Origin: Chaetoderma sp. LZ-2023a
Taxonomy: Eukaryota; Mollusca; Caudofoveata; Chaetodermatida; Chaetodermatidae
NCBI GenBank assembly: GCA_034401795.1
Contig: CM067360.1
Coordinates: 54,113,768 to 54,177,767, forward strand
DNA length: 64,000 nt
Direction of reading: 5' to 3'
Positions 45,359 through 57,195 of the stretch are shown here, piece after piece (position 1 is the first letter of the stretch; every line of letters begins with the position of its first letter). Position numbers and translations under genes: made by a program. The notes under the pieces were generated by a model. That model worked only from the letters and a program-made list of their open reading frames with translations. It did no database searches and had not been told where the DNA came from.

Positions 45359-45736
45359 GAATTCCCCATAGCTCTGTGTGGTATTTTCCCGTGTGAGTGG
45401 TGGCGAATGACGACGTAGTTGTTAAAGGAGCGGTATAGCTGACATACACTGTCCTGGTGTAAATCTATAGATGCTGATATCGCGTGCCCGTGCGCCGATT
45501 TTAATGACTCAGGTAAATAGAAATAGCTGCTGATTAGCTGCATCGCTTGGTACTATGGACGTTAGGATTCCTCACATAGTTTTCTTTACACAAATGTAAG
45601 AATACAGCTTACAGATAACGATGACGTGCAAGACAGATAGAATGGATATCTATGGGCTTGCCTAGCTTCTTCTTGTGTTGCAGGCTCCTCCCCTTGGTGG
45701 GAGCACCATTGGAATCCAAGGTAATTAACAGTTGAA

Positions 45737-46490
45737 TTATATCCATATCCGTACGAAACTGACGACTGGATACAAATTATGTACATTGCCAGACCAAGTC
45801 GACGTGTACAGGCCATATATCAAGTCCCTGCATATCTTCTCTACCATGCCTTGGAGCGGTTCTGTATGTAAGCAATCGGGGAGATTCTCGTGTGTAACAT
45901 CCAACGGTAGTTGCATAAGGGAAGATGAATCATCCAATATGTGAGTGACACCGTGTCCATACAACAGGTCTTTTAGGCTGCCCAGATGGTTGTTTCTCAC
46001 CTCGTTAAGGAAATTACACCTCAGCAGAAAGTGTTCACGATTTTCTTCCTCTTCACGGCACAGTTTACACACTGGTGATGACCTGTCAAATTTGGCCTCA
46101 CGAGTTTGCAGATGCATAACACCACACACACTTCACCTTCACCCTTGCTTTTCTCGTCTCCCAGATTGAGTCTATAGAGCTTCTCCAGCCATAGGCTACA
46201 GTAGCAGTATCTAGGCTGACTGTGGACAGAAACCTCAGCGAACTTAGTGGGTTTTCTCTTTTCTCTACCAATAGTTTCTCTCTCCAAGCTTCATGAACCT
46301 CAGATTTTGAAACCCTCTTCCACTCAACTCTTGAGGATCAACTAACATGCTCTGTGCAGCAGACAGTTGATACTTTTCTAAAATGCTGTTTGCATAGACA
46401 AACCAGCTGGATGAGTTGCTTCCCTTGAGTGCGAGTTGATGGAAGGCAATCTGTTATTCCACACTATCCTGATTCTGCAGGCAGTTCTTG
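45737..46490 (-). pseudogene. LINE C-terminal relic (family C)
   Basis: Minus-strand reading in two frames: GSNSSSWFVYANSILEKYQL and FQNLRFMKLGE, then MHLQTREAKFDRSSPVCKLC and EENREHFLLRCNFLNEV. The CxxC...H...C cluster is the same kind of C-terminal motif as in family F but in a different protein. Stops and shifts are present. Confidence 0.65.
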
Positions 46491-46493
46491 ATA

Positions 46494-46600
46494 AGTTCAA
46501 GACTTTATTTTGATATAGAATATGCATTTACAGTTTCACAACATGTAGTCCACCAAAGGCAGAGCCTATGTGGCGGTGGGCCCCTACATATAACATATAA
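46494..46600 (-). other. LINE 3' UTR tail, minus strand
   Basis: Read on the minus strand: GGCTCTGCCTTTGGTGGACT and then AAAATAAAGTCTTGAACTT, matching the tail at 44.35-44.46 kb. Confidence 0.55.
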
Positions 46601-46731
46601 CAACAATATAGGACATAAGAATACTGAATACATACGGTTAACATGTTATAGTCCTATATATACATATAGTTAACTGTCTCGCTGCCAAGCCTCTGCAGTC
46701 TACATTTTCCATGGAGCCTAACTCAGGGTAT

Positions 46732-46820
46732 GCTGAGTACCTCTAAAACAATTTGACCGAAAGTTGTTTGTGGCTAGGTCACCAGCTACTTTCAGTCAAA
46801 TTGTTTCCAAAATACTCAGC
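46732..46820. repeat. Small inverted repeat
   Basis: GCTGAGTACCTCTAAAACAA and TTTGACCGAAAGT (46732-46765) pair with ACTTTCAGTCAAATTG and onward to TACTCAGC (46786-46820), with a short loop. It resembles a small fold-back MITE. Confidence 0.75.
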
Positions 46821-47056
46821 CAATCCAGAGTCATTGCCAATTGGAATTATTGTCCGGTGGCTTGCAGCAGTCCAAAGGTTAATAGACGTATGGCAATTTA
46901 CAACATATTTACAGGGAAAGACATGACAGAGGGATGTGTGCTTATCTTGCTTAAGTTAATAATTCTATATTACATATTCTTATTATCATTGACAAAGCAT
47001 TAGAATTTAGGCTGTGATGGTAGAGGTAGTAGTTTGGTAGTTACCATTATGACAGA

Positions 47057-47057
<1 letters not shown>

Positions 47058-47114
<57 letters not shown>
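47058..47114. repeat. (ATT)n microsatellite
   Basis: About 19 ATT units. On the minus strand it forms an (AAT)n run at the 3' end of LINE family A and probably grew from that element's tail. Confidence 0.9.
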
Positions 47115-47177
47115 TGTTCTGGTGACTGGGTGCAAGTATGAGAATAGTATGCCATGATGGTGAGTGTTTTCCAGGGT

Positions 47178-47384
47178 CTAGTAGATTTCTATAATCTTCT
47201 TTTTGATATTCTGCTTAAAGGACTGTAGCTTTATGATGTCTGTGCGTGTACTTGTGTCTGTATTATTCCATAACTGAATTGCTTTGTGTGAGGGTTTTTG
47301 TTGTGCTGCTTTTGTTTGGTTGCGTGTTGAGTGGAGGTTATTTCTTTTTCTTGTGTTGTAAGGATGCAATTGTGTATTGAGCAT
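47178..47384 (-). pseudogene. C-terminal box of LINE A ORF2
   Basis: LHPYNTRKRNNLHSTRNQTK and AIQLWNNTDTS, then FKQNIKKKII: the conserved carboxy end of CR1/jockey-like ORF2 proteins. It is separated from RT by about 160 bases of broken frame. Confidence 0.75.
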
Positions 47385-47546
47385 AAAGATGTTAGATAAG
47401 GATGAGGGTGAGTTGCCATTGTGGAAGTCCCTTAGGATTGTGTATAATTGGAGCCTCCCAATGTCCTCAAAACCTTTTCTGATTTAAAGATATCCTGGCC
47501 ACCTGCTGTTTGTGAAAATAGTTTAATAGATTGCTTTTGCAGAGAT

Positions 47547-48664
47547 TTAGTTTTTTAGTCTAGCTTGAGATGTATTAGTCCAGATAGCATTGCAGTAGGT
47601 GATGTGAGGAAGTATCATTGTGCAGCACAGGTTTTTAATAATATTAGGTGTTCGATAGGGTTTCAGTCTGCGAATGATGCCAATGCTTTTTGCTACTCTG
47701 GTAGTAATAATTTCAATATGCTTCTCCCATGTTAAATTTTTGTCCCGATAGACTCCTAAAAACTTAGCATATTGCGCTTCTTGAATTATCTGGTTGTCGA
47801 TATAGAGGTTTGGGAGAGCTATTTCTTTTAGTTTCTTAGATTTTGTGAATAGTATATAATTAGTTTTTGATACATTTAAGGACAATTTGTTTACTTTAAA
47901 CCAGTCTATTAATTTCGCCATTTCATTATTAACATTTTTGTATAGAATTTCTATATCCTTGTGGCTGCAGAAAGCATTTGTGTCGTCTGCAAAAAGTATT
48001 AGTGAGAGATGTTTGCAGACTTTGGGTGTGTCATTCATATATAGGAGAAACAGCAGGGGCCCAAGAACTGAACCTTGGAGAACACCACAAACTATATATT
48101 TTTATTCAGAGATAGCCCCATTGAATTTTGCACACTGTTCCCTGTTTGACAGGTAACTCTGTATCCAGTTCAATGCAGTACCTCTTATTCCATAGTATGC
48201 AAGCTTTGCAGTAAAATTGTATGATCAATTGTATCGAAGGCTTTGGAAAGATCCAAGAATACACCTAGCGTATGTTCATTATTCTCAGGGGAGGTTGATA
48301 ATTTTTCAATCATATCCACAATGGCAAGCATAGTAGAGTGTTTTTCTCTGAAACCATATTGAGAAGGATATATGATTGAGTTTTTGTTTAGATATTTGGT
48401 AATTCTACTAAAATACAGTTTTTCTAGGAGTTTTGAGAAAAGTGGAAGTACCGAGACTGGCCGATAATTAGTAACGTCAGATGCATCTTTAGCTTTGTAT
48501 ATTGGTGTCGCACTTGCAACCTTTAATCTTGATGGAAATACTCCCTGTGTAAGTGAGAGATTACAGATGTGGTCCAATGGTGTTAGTATTTCTGTTACAC
48601 AGTGTTTAAAAATTTTCCATTTGAAATTATCGATTCCAGCACTTTTAGCTGTGTTAATTTGCAT
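47547..48664 (-). pseudogene. Reverse transcriptase of LINE A
   Basis: From [15 protein letters not shown] through [36 protein letters not shown] and [17 protein letters not shown]. After a break near 48185 come CGVLQGSVLGPLLFLLYMND and LILFADDTNAFC, then FLGVYRDKNLTWEKHIE. The YADD-type box is FADD. One frameshift (48.18-48.04 kb) and a few stops. Confidence 0.9.
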
Positions 48665-49332
48665 TAGTATTTTGTAGATTCCGTGAGTATCTGTTAGAGT
48701 GTTGATAGCTACCTGTTAGAAAGTCCTTTACATGTATGTTCGAGCTGGGTTGAATTTTTTGGGATAAATTAGGACCAATGTTAGTAAAATACTCATTACA
48801 TTTGTCTGCTATTTCTTTTTTGTCGTTAATGACTCTATTATTATAAATGAACAGTAATGCTTCAGTATGGGTTTTTTCTTATTTAGTAATGATTTAATCA
48901 GTTTCCATGTTTCCTTTATATTATCTTTTTTCTTTTTGTTCATCAAATTTATTATGAGAATAATTTATTTTTGCTGTCCTAATTATCTGATTTAGTCTGT
49001 TTCTATATTTCTTGAACTGAGAGTCATTATACTTTGTCGAATATTTGATAAAATTCAGATATAACTTGTTTTTCTTGTAACAGGCAGCTATCAATCCTCT
49101 TGTAATCCAGGGTTTAGTAGGATTCTGTTTAAATTTCTTAATGTTTTTATGTTAGCATCTTCACATGACTGTGATTCAATTACCTGGTTCCAGTTTATGT
49201 TGCCCATATTGTTTTTGAATATTTCTATATTTTCCTTTTTGAAGTCCCTACAAGTTACTACTTCTTTTATAAGTGATTTTCCTTTTTTGTTTTCTTTTTC
49301 TATATAGAATATAGGTAAATGGTCTGAAATAT

Positions 49333-50302
49333 CTAGAACAAAATACCTGATTGATTCTTGGCATTTACATCATTATTCGAGATGATGTTGTCAATAACAG
49401 TAACCGAGAATTCTGTAATTCTTGTTGGTTTTGTTATAAATGGATAAAAGCTAGATATTTTAAATAAATTTAATAGGTCTTGAATGTAAAATCTATGTTG
49501 TTTTACCAAATCAATATTAAAGTAACGTAATATATAAGCGGATTTCTTTTCATTTTGTATGGTATTTATAATTTTTTCAAATGATTTCATAAATTGGTCG
49601 TTGTCACTTCCAGGAGGTATGTATGTGACACCGACAAGTTTATTTTTTGTTTTTTCACTGGGAATTTCAATAAAAATAGGTTCAATAAATTCTTCATTCA
49701 TTGACAGGTCATCTCTCAAATTATACTGTAAACTGTCCTTTATGTAGAAGCCTACACCACCACCTTTTTAGTTGGCCTGTGTTTTTCAATGAATTTGTAA
49801 TTTTGTATATTAATTAAGTCCAGTGGTGAGTCAGGTTTCAACCATATCTCGGTAATTCCTATGACGCTAAATTCATGTAAGCTAGAATCCATAAAGTTAT
49901 TAAATTTATCAAAATGTTTTAGCAACAATCTAATGTTAATATGAATCGTTGAAAAGTCGATAGCATCAGTACTCTTGATAATATTATCATTAAATTATTT
50001 CTGAAGTATATAGTCACAAAGTGGAAAATTCATACCTTCATCATCAATATCTGTTTCAGAGAAATTTGTGTATTCATTGCCCTGGTTAGAAGTATTTATC
50101 TTGAATGGGTTTACAAGTATGTTGCATTTATATATGTACTGTAGTCATATTTGGCACCTAGGATATTAAGCAGAAATTCGGTATCGTTTTCACAGTGATT
50201 AAAAGGAAAATTAGTTTGGTGACATTGAAAACACCACCATGGCTCATCAGAACTCTGGAGTTCTTCATAATCTGTCTTCTTCTTTTCGATCGCTGGTATC
50301 AC
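49333..50302 (-). pseudogene. Endonuclease region of LINE A
   Basis: N-terminal SSDEPWWCFQCHQTNFPF (about 50.2 kb) precedes an apurinic-endonuclease-like domain: IHINIRLLLKHFDKFNNF, FSVIGITEIWLKPDSPLDL, then after a frameshift near 49765 GVTYIPPGSDNDQF, a variant of the DFN box (YFNIDL) and the TRITEFSVTVIDNIIS region. It nicks target DNA to prime reverse transcription. The glycine of the usual GDFN box is not kept (ILRYFNIDL), so the domain is mutated as well as broken. Confidence 0.8.
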
Positions 50303-51336
50303 ACTTGGAGAGCGGTTCTCAAGATGAAATCTGTGGTTTTCTGCAGTTCTTCCACAGGCCCATACAGCTTTTCAAGAAAAGAGGTTGACAAATGCCAGAT
50401 CTCTTCTCTCAGCAGCTGATACGTACTGCAACATTGAAGTATGTGCTCTGTGGTCTGTTCTGCTTTTCAACAAGGACAAGCGGGCGATGTCGTAAGGTGG
50501 AACCGCCTGTACATGTGTTGGTTTAGTCTGTTGTGTCCAGTTCTGAGACGAAAAATGGTCACTTGCTCTGGCCTCGAGAGATGATGGTAGGCATCTTCTG
50601 ATTGAGGTGTTCTATAGAGTGACTTGATGAGGGTCTTCATCTCTGTATGGGTAACCATGTTTTCTGTCTGACTCTCTTCTGCACCCACCTTTGCCATCTT
50701 GTCTGCTGCTTCATCATTTCCTTGGACTCCACAGTGTGAGGGGATCCACTGCAGTGCTATCCGAAAGCATTTGATGGTTTGTAGTGCTTCTTCAAGTTGA
50801 GGCATCTTACCTTTGGTGATAGCCTCAAGGACGGAGCGGGCATCAGATAAAAAGACAATCTGTGCAATAGGGTCTGCTGTTCTGCTGATGGTATTAGCTG
50901 CATGAACCCGTGCTTCGACTTCAGCTCTGTAGTTTGTGCAGTGTTTGCCTGTCGGTATTGCAGCTGACTCGTGTTGTCCGTTTGGATACTGTATGTGCAG
51001 TCCGGCACCTCCGCTCCTGATTGCATCTTTGGCTGATCCATCTGTGTGGATCCTTATCCATGTCTCCTGAGGGTACATTTCTTCCAGCATGGCTAGGGTC
51101 AGCGCCTTCTTGCTCACATCACTGTGTTCATCTTTGGTTGTGAGATGAGGTACTGTGGTGCGAATAGCTATGCTCTCTAGTTTGTTTTCCCAGGGTGGAG
51201 GATCAAGGGTGTGGTTTGGGTCTTCTATTTGTGCTGGCAACATTTCTTGGTGTTTCCTTTGAAGTGTTTTTGTCTCTTTCACAAAACTTGATCTTTTAAG
51301 TCTTCCTGATGACAGCTGTGCTTGCCTGATCTTCAT
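50303..51336 (-). pseudogene. RNase H and C-terminal end of LINE B
   Basis: Type-1 RNase H: IRIHTDGSAKDAIRSGGAGL (first catalytic Asp), NYRAEVEARVHA (Glu), FLSDARSVLEAI (Asp) and LQWIPSHCGVQGNDEAADKM (final His/Asp region). The order matches RNase H of I-type LINEs. A TGA at 50467-50469 is followed by AEQTTEHILQCCSTYQLL, completing a C-terminal Cys/His cluster. Confidence 0.9.
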
Positions 51337-51399
51337 CGGGTGGTTGTTGAACGATTTGAACTTTGCAGCTTGGATCAGTGCTTTCCGTCCCTTCCTTTG

Positions 51400-52742
51400 C
51401 TAAGTGGGGGGGGGGGGGAGGTGGGGTGGGGATGCCTGCTGTCTGCTCCATTTTTTCTATTGGTGTTGATCTCATTCCACCAGTGATGATGCGCAGTGCC
51501 TGGTTTTGTACTCTGTCGAGGTTCTGTTGATGAGATTTAGCTGCTGTCATCCATGAGCTGGATCCATACTCAAGGTGTGGTCGTACGGCACCTAGGTAGA
51601 TAGTCTTGAGGATCCTTTCATTGGCACCCACTTTGTTCCTGCCAGTTTCCTCATGATGTTTAGCTTTCTTCTGGCCTTTGCCTCTGCATTCTGGATGTGC
51701 TCCTTCCATGTTAATCTTCTGTCATAGGTGACTCCCAGGTATGTCTGCTGGTCCTCGTACTCGAGTGGAGTACCGCCCAGTGTCAGATTGCCAACCTTGG
51801 TTTTGGTGGACAGTGTGAATAGCATGGCTGATGATTTTTCTTTGTTGATGGTAATACACCAGCGATTGGCCCATGCTGTAATTCTGTCCAAGGCGAGCTG
51901 CATTCTGTGCGTGGCAGTTGTGTACTCCTCGGTGCACCAGAGTACGAGGTCATCTGCATAGAGGGCTGCTTGGATCCCATTGGGCAGTTCTGCTACAATG
52001 TCATTAATGAAGAGTATGAACAGAGTTGGTGATAATACTCCGCTTTGTGGCATGCCTTGTCTCAGCAATACATGCTGTCCAGATTGTCCATCCACCAGCA
52101 CCCTAGCTCTGCGATTGTGTAGGTATGACTTGGTCCATTGGAACATGTTGCCACCGATGCCTGTGCGCCGGAACTTCACGAGGAGGCCATCCTTCCACAC
52201 CTTGTCAAATGCCTTCTGCAGATCGATAAAGGCAGCTAGCATCACCTTCTTGGCTTGAAAAGTGTCCTCTATGACCTGTGCAAGATGTGTTGTTTGATCT
52301 TCTGTGCTCCTGTATCGTCTGAAGCTGGCCTGCTCTGAACTATAATGCTCTCCGACTCCAGGTACCACTGCAACTGCTGGTTGATGATGGGCTCCATGGT
52401 CTTGCATATGCAGCTTGTAAGACTGATAGGATGGTAGCTCAGCACTTTCGTCTTGTTCTTCCCTTTTTTCAGAATAGGAGTCATTCTGGCTTCCTTCCAG
52501 CACTGAGGAACCTCTCCATTGGTCCACCTGAGATTAAAGATGTCTAGCAACTTGCGAAGAGATGCATTACCAAGGTGTTGGATCATTTCATTCGTAATGC
52601 CATCTGGCCCTGGAGATTTTTTCTTCTTCAATTGGCGGATAGCCTTCTTCAGTTCTGCTAAACTAATGTCAACTTTCATTGCATCGTGAGTGCCGGTGTC
52701 TGTTCTTTCCTTTTGCTCTTTTCTAACCTCTTTTTGACGCAT
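51400..52742 (-). pseudogene. Reverse transcriptase of LINE B
   Basis: LKKKKSPGPDGITNEMI, VPQCWKEARMTPILKKGK, then after a frame change IEDTFQAKKVMLAAFIDLQK and AFDKVWKDGLLVK, GMPQSGVLSPTLFILFIND, and the catalytic ALYADDLVLW. The thumb follows (YLGVTYDRRLTWKEHIQ, HLEYGSSSWMTAAKSHQQNL). At least two frameshifts. A (C)n/(G)n slippage tract near 51410-51425 has disrupted the frame. Confidence 0.9.
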
Positions 52743-52879
52743 TCATGGTATAGAAATGTTGCTTTCTTTTGCATATGCCTTTGCAAAGGCATCTGCAGCC
52801 ATCTTTCCTGTCAGTGTTTGTCCATCTTCTTCAAGAGTAATCTTCTCTCCCCCGACACCCTCATCATTCAGTGCTTTAG

Positions 52880-53926
52880 TTAGTCTCCATAGCTTTGTGG
52901 TGTCTCTAAATTAAACCCTGACGTCTTTTCCCTCCAGCTTCTTCTTTTGGCCTCCAGCTTGGTCTTTAGATACCTGGCTTTAGTTTGTTGTAGCGTGAAG
53001 TGGTTTTCATGACAGGGATTACCCTCTGCATCTTCTCTGGCCTTGTCTAGTTTATCATGTGCTGCTTGCAGTTCTGTTGTCCAGTAGGGGCGGAAGTTTT
53101 TCCTGAACCCTCGAGGAATCGCTTCGTTGGCAGCCTTGAGGATACTTGAATTAAATTCCGTGACCACATTGTTAATGTTTCTCCCTTCTACTGCTATATT
53201 TTGGGTAGGCTCATTGGAACGAATGCCGAACAGACTCCAATTTGCCTTTTTGTAGTTCCACTTTGGATGTTGAGGTGAACTTGTCGAAATATTTCCAGAA
53301 AAAGAGAGGAGGACTGGGCGGTGGTCGCTTCCTCCTAACTGCGATCCGACCACTCTACTGAGGTTTCTGTGAATGTCTTCTGTACAAAATGCCAAGCCTG
53401 GCATTGTTGTCGAGTGCCACCGGCGCGAGTATAATGTAGGCTGATCTGTGGGATCATTGACAAGTAAAAGGTGCTTTTCATCTTGCCATGCTTCAATGTC
53501 TTCTCCTCGTTTATCAAGTGTTCTGTATCCCCAGCTCTGGGACTGACTATTAAAGTCTCCCGCAATGAGGAAGTGGCAGTCCGGGACCTGGATTGTGTCA
53601 AGTGAGAGATTCTTGTCATTAGGGCAGTAATAATTGACATTGTCAATCACAGAGTTGCTGGTTGTTACCTTGATCTTGATATCGTCTGCCTCTTCCATAA
53701 AGGTTTTGACCTGGCTGGCGTTCACGCTGTTTCAGACCAAGGTGATCACCCTGCCTTTCTTTCTTCCTCTTCGATCACACCAGAAAATCTGGTAACCTCT
53801 GATCTTAAATGGTTTTCCTTCTTGCAGCTGTGTCTCTTGGATGCAGCAGATATCAATGTTGTTTTCGTACAGGAACTGTTCGAGCTCTGATTTTTTGTTG
53901 GTAACCCATTCTGCGTTCCAGTGCAT
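52880..53926 (-). pseudogene. Endonuclease of LINE B
   Basis: MHWNAEWVTNKKSELEQFLY and DICCIQETQLQ (the catalytic Glu box), then a stop near 53732 and continuation with the DFN box FLIAGDFNSQSQSWGYR and the GSDHRPV box (LGGSDHRPVLLSF). All catalytic boxes of an APE-type endonuclease are kept. A helical linker (YWTTELQAAHDKLDKARED) leads to RT. Confidence 0.85.
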
Positions 53927-54007
53927 GATGTTGATACTGGGGTTCTCTTTGGGCCCGGTCTTCTCTTTTGGTTGGCCAGTAGCTCTCCATCCTCGTCCCC
54001 TGGCTCC

Positions 54008-54280
54008 TCAAGACGAGTTGATGGGACCTCCAGTAGCTGAGGGTGGGCTCCTTCGAGCCGTGGAGCCCGGCGCTGCACCTGCATGACGGATCCTCACAGG
54101 GCGAGCACCATTTCGGTTGATTCGATCTCCAAGTGTCATTTCATAATCTGTGATGGTTAGCCCTTGGGAGCATCTTAAATGCACCCAATCACCACAACAG
54201 TCACATAGAATTGCACGCTGATTAGATTTGACAGGTTTGTTGCAAGATAAGCACGGGAACCGGACAGGCATGGACAGCAA
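54008..54280 (-). pseudogene. PHD-like zinc finger N terminus of LINE B
   Basis: FPCLSCNKPVKSNQRAILCD and CCGDWVHLRCSQGLTITDYE: Cys4-His-Cys spacing as in a PHD finger. It is followed by a Pro/Arg-rich linker. Such fingers occur at the N terminus of ORF2 of some invertebrate LINEs. Confidence 0.7.
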
Positions 54281-54649
54281 AAATGGGGTGGCTAAAGGCT
54301 ATTGATGGCTACTGTGATGGAGAGATAGTGTTTATCTAATAAAACGAGGTTATATATAATGTAAATGGATTAGATGGACATAGTTATGATATTGTCTGAC
54401 AGTAAGAGAAGATCTATTGTTGGAGTTTGATAGATCACAAGTAAAGCGAGACAACATATATGGGTAGCGGTGAGCATTTATATAACCATAAGTTATGCCA
54501 GTTATGCCATGGACAGATATGAGCGAAGGTAAGGCCAGGTGACATGTATCTTTGGAGAGTAACAAGTATTCAGATCACGGGTTAGACAAGCCTATAGGCA
54601 TTGGGAGCGTAACTACATCTATAGATATTCAGGTAACAATCATTTAAGT
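54281..54649. other. Spacer, nothing recognised
   Basis: AT-rich and non-coding. Confidence 0.5.
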
Positions 54650-54990
54650 CATTGAAGATAGAACAGTTTAACCCTTTCATTGAGAAGTTTAAAAAAAAGT
54701 AGAATCTTTGTGATATCGAACGTATTCTGTTCTGTCTTTTGAAATCAACCTGACTGGGAACCATTGCTGCCTAAGAAACAGAGTCCTCTTGTCCTTCTCT
54801 GCTTCAACTGGGAGAATGCCCATCAAGCCCAGTACAGCCATATTGGCGGTGGGGTCTGGAAGATTCTGGAAGCGCCTCATCTGACATCTCTGGAATAATT
54901 CTAGTTGCTAAATTTTTTTCTCTGTTTTTGAATCTTGCAATTTCAGAACCGTATAGCAGCCTCTGGGAAATATATACTTTCCATAGGGGG
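54650..54990 (-). pseudogene. LINE C-terminal relic (family D)
   Basis: Minus strand: RLLYGSEIARFKNREKN, then QMRRFQNLPDPTANMAVLGL and MGILPVEAEKDKRTLFL. This resembles the post-RT region of LINE ORF2 proteins, in two frames with stops. Confidence 0.6.
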
Positions 54991-56033
54991 AAATGGCGGT
55001 GGTATTCAGCCCATTTCTACCGTGATAACCGGCTCCAAGAAGTTGGTACAAGCCTACCGTGGGTGATTTATTCAAATTGCTGACCCTCTGATTATTTATA
55101 GAGGCAATGGGTCCCTAGAGAATACCTAAGTGAGTCTCCTTATCAACTACCCTCAGGGGTTCAAGAGTTAAATTCCAGCACAATATCCTTGCAGAGTCCT
55201 GATACAATATATCGCATGCACTTGTACCAGCGATAGACTCATAGAGTACTTAAATTAATAAAATATGGGCCTAAACATTGTCTTAGCATCACCAGGGACA
55301 CGCCCCTTACCTGTGTTGTGGGGGTGGGTGGAGAGGGTGGGTGTGTGGGGTGGGGTGGGGTGTGTGATGAAGGCGGTGTGTCACAGCCGGTGTTAAAACT
55401 ATACTTTATCTATTTTGTTAATCTAGGTACTGTGATATTTTGGTAGACCTGATATGGGTTTGCATTCGTATGAAATGTGGTACAGATGACAATAATTTCA
55501 AATTATATGAAGTTATTAATGAAGCATAGGCACCTTCAGCGTGGCGTCGTACTCTTATGCTACTCTCTATGTATATAAATAGGAGCGGGTACGACGTCTG
55601 GCTAAAAGTGCCTATGTAACATTTGAAACCAGCTGTCTGGGATTTTCACACTATATTGTAGCGAGACATGTGGACTGATTATCATGTGGGGTAATCAAAT
55701 CGTGTTTTCAGGGATTAGATGCATACACCGCGACCTGAGCGCACCCTCGTGAATAATGAAATGGCAGGACTGGGATCAAGCAAGCCATTTATGACAATTT
55801 TTGATAAAAATTAAGAATATAAATACATTCTTTCTTTCCTATACATCTAAGTTCCATATAGTCTAGGGAGGAAACAAATTATTCACAATTCATTTCATAC
55901 TATTTCCCAAAATTTAGATGCCATTTACCACGGCACATGCACGCACGCACGCACGCACGCACATACGCATGCACGCACGTACACGCACATACACTGATGG
56001 CGGTGGGCTACACTACTGCTGAGTAGGACGACG
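54991..56033. other. Spacer with GT-rich and (ACGC)n tracts
   Basis: No gene. GT/G-rich low complexity near 55320-55380. (GCAC)n run at about 55935-55990. An inverted repeat at 55525-55617 is listed separately. Confidence 0.5.
55525..55617. repeat. Imperfect inverted repeat
   Basis: CATAGGCACCTTCAGCGTGG and CGTCGTAC (55525-55552) pair imperfectly with GTACGACGTCTGGC and TAAAAGTGCCTATG (55589-55617). Confidence 0.65.
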
Positions 56034-56090
56034 ATATGCGCATCGATTCTGATTGGTTGAGAGGTGGTCACAAAACCTGTGACATCGTTT
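56034..56090 (+). repeat. Copy of the CTGATTGG-GAGAGGTG motif (left of Polinton relic)
   Basis: CATCGATTCTGATTGGTTGA followed by GAGGTGGTCAC. It matches, in opposite orientation, 61629-61655, and in the same orientation three copies at 61.32-61.53 kb. Candidate outer terminal-repeat remnant of the Polinton. Confidence 0.45.
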
Positions 56091-56628
56091 CAGGTGTCGC
56101 ATGGATCGCTGAGACAGAGGCGAATCGGCCCTGGTCAAGCCACACTGGCCATGCCCACACTGGGTACTACCCACCCGTGTACTTAGTCATGGAAGAACAC
56201 ACAAAAATGGCTAAGTCCGTCGTACGAGCATGCATCATGCATGTGCACCAATCGAAAAGGCTATCCTATGCTGCTTAGTTGATGGTGAAATGGCATCTTT
56301 TGTGTACATAATCACCCATATTTTTAAATCACTAAGACAGGGACAATTTCATCCATTCTGGAATGAATCTAAACCAGGATTTGCTGTGAAACACGAATCC
56401 GCTTACCAAATTAAGATTGGACAAGGAATGGCTGAGATATCATTAAATTAAAATCTTGGTTAAATCAGTGCAAGTAATGTTATGGGCCATACTATGCATG
56501 CTGCTGGAAGCGAAAAGAGTGAAGGTCGCTATGGCGCGATAGCCACATGTTTTCTGCCTGCATTGCTTCAATATTGGCAAGCGCTGATTGGTGTAGCTAC
56601 AAATGGTGCCCACTGTTTGGTCTGTGGA

Positions 56629-57195
56629 TAGTATATAAAGACCCTTGTCTTGCGCTTCCTTAGAGAGGGGTGAAAAGGTAATCCGATATGGTCTCATTAT
56701 CCGTAGATCTCGCTAAACATACTACACAGAGGTCACCGTTCTGGCAATCTACAACAGCACAATTTCCATCGGTTTCTGTGCCATAGTCGGAGGCTACATA
56801 GTCAACATTCCTTCAATTTTGGGAGCCCCCTCACGTGGAAAATAGAACAAAGTGATAAAAAGTTCTCCCCGCCATTCCTTCAGCCGAATCTGACGCACCA
56901 GACTCTACTGGTGATGCCATAGACTGATGACTCGAGAGGCCTTCATGAAAGGTGAGATAAAAATGGCCAAAGCCTTTTCGGAAGCTCCAGAAAGTTTTCT
57001 GAATACCGTAGATAGAAAGCTTGAATCTATTCAAAGCAGCAGCAAGTTTGTAAACTCGTCGGTAAAGCATATCTTAGAATCTATAAATATTAACTTTTAC
57101 GTATCTCAGAGAACTCTAAATATGAAAATATGGAGATGGATGATGTACAAGAATACAATATATAAGAGATATGTATGTCGGTCTTGTTTAAGTCG
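56629..57195 (+). other. Possible promoter and unidentified part of the Polinton relic
   Basis: TATATAAAG (about 56631-56639) is followed by broken frames. The only coherent stretch is MKGEIKMAKAFSEAPESFLN and following residues (56945-57100), of unknown identity and ending before the integrase remnant. Its assignment to the Polinton is by position only. Confidence 0.3.

Larger units (their letters stand above)
47120..50302 (-). mobile_element. LINE family A, minus-strand copy (CR1/jockey-like)
   Basis: About 3.2 kb read right to left: a Cys-containing N-terminal stretch, APE-type endonuclease, RT, and a C-terminal conserved box followed by a 3' UTR ending in (AAT)n. The three coding parts are listed separately. 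It is 5'-truncated and abuts the 3' end of LINE family B at about 50303. Confidence 0.85.
50303..54280 (-). mobile_element. LINE family B with PHD-like finger, endonuclease, RT and RNase H
   Basis: About 4 kb read right to left. The domain order (Cys finger, APE endonuclease, RT, RNase H, Cys cluster) is that of the RNase H-bearing LINE group (I/R1-type superfamily). Frames change several times, so it is inactive. Its 3' end meets the 5' end of LINE A with no recognisable UTR or tail between. Confidence 0.85.
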
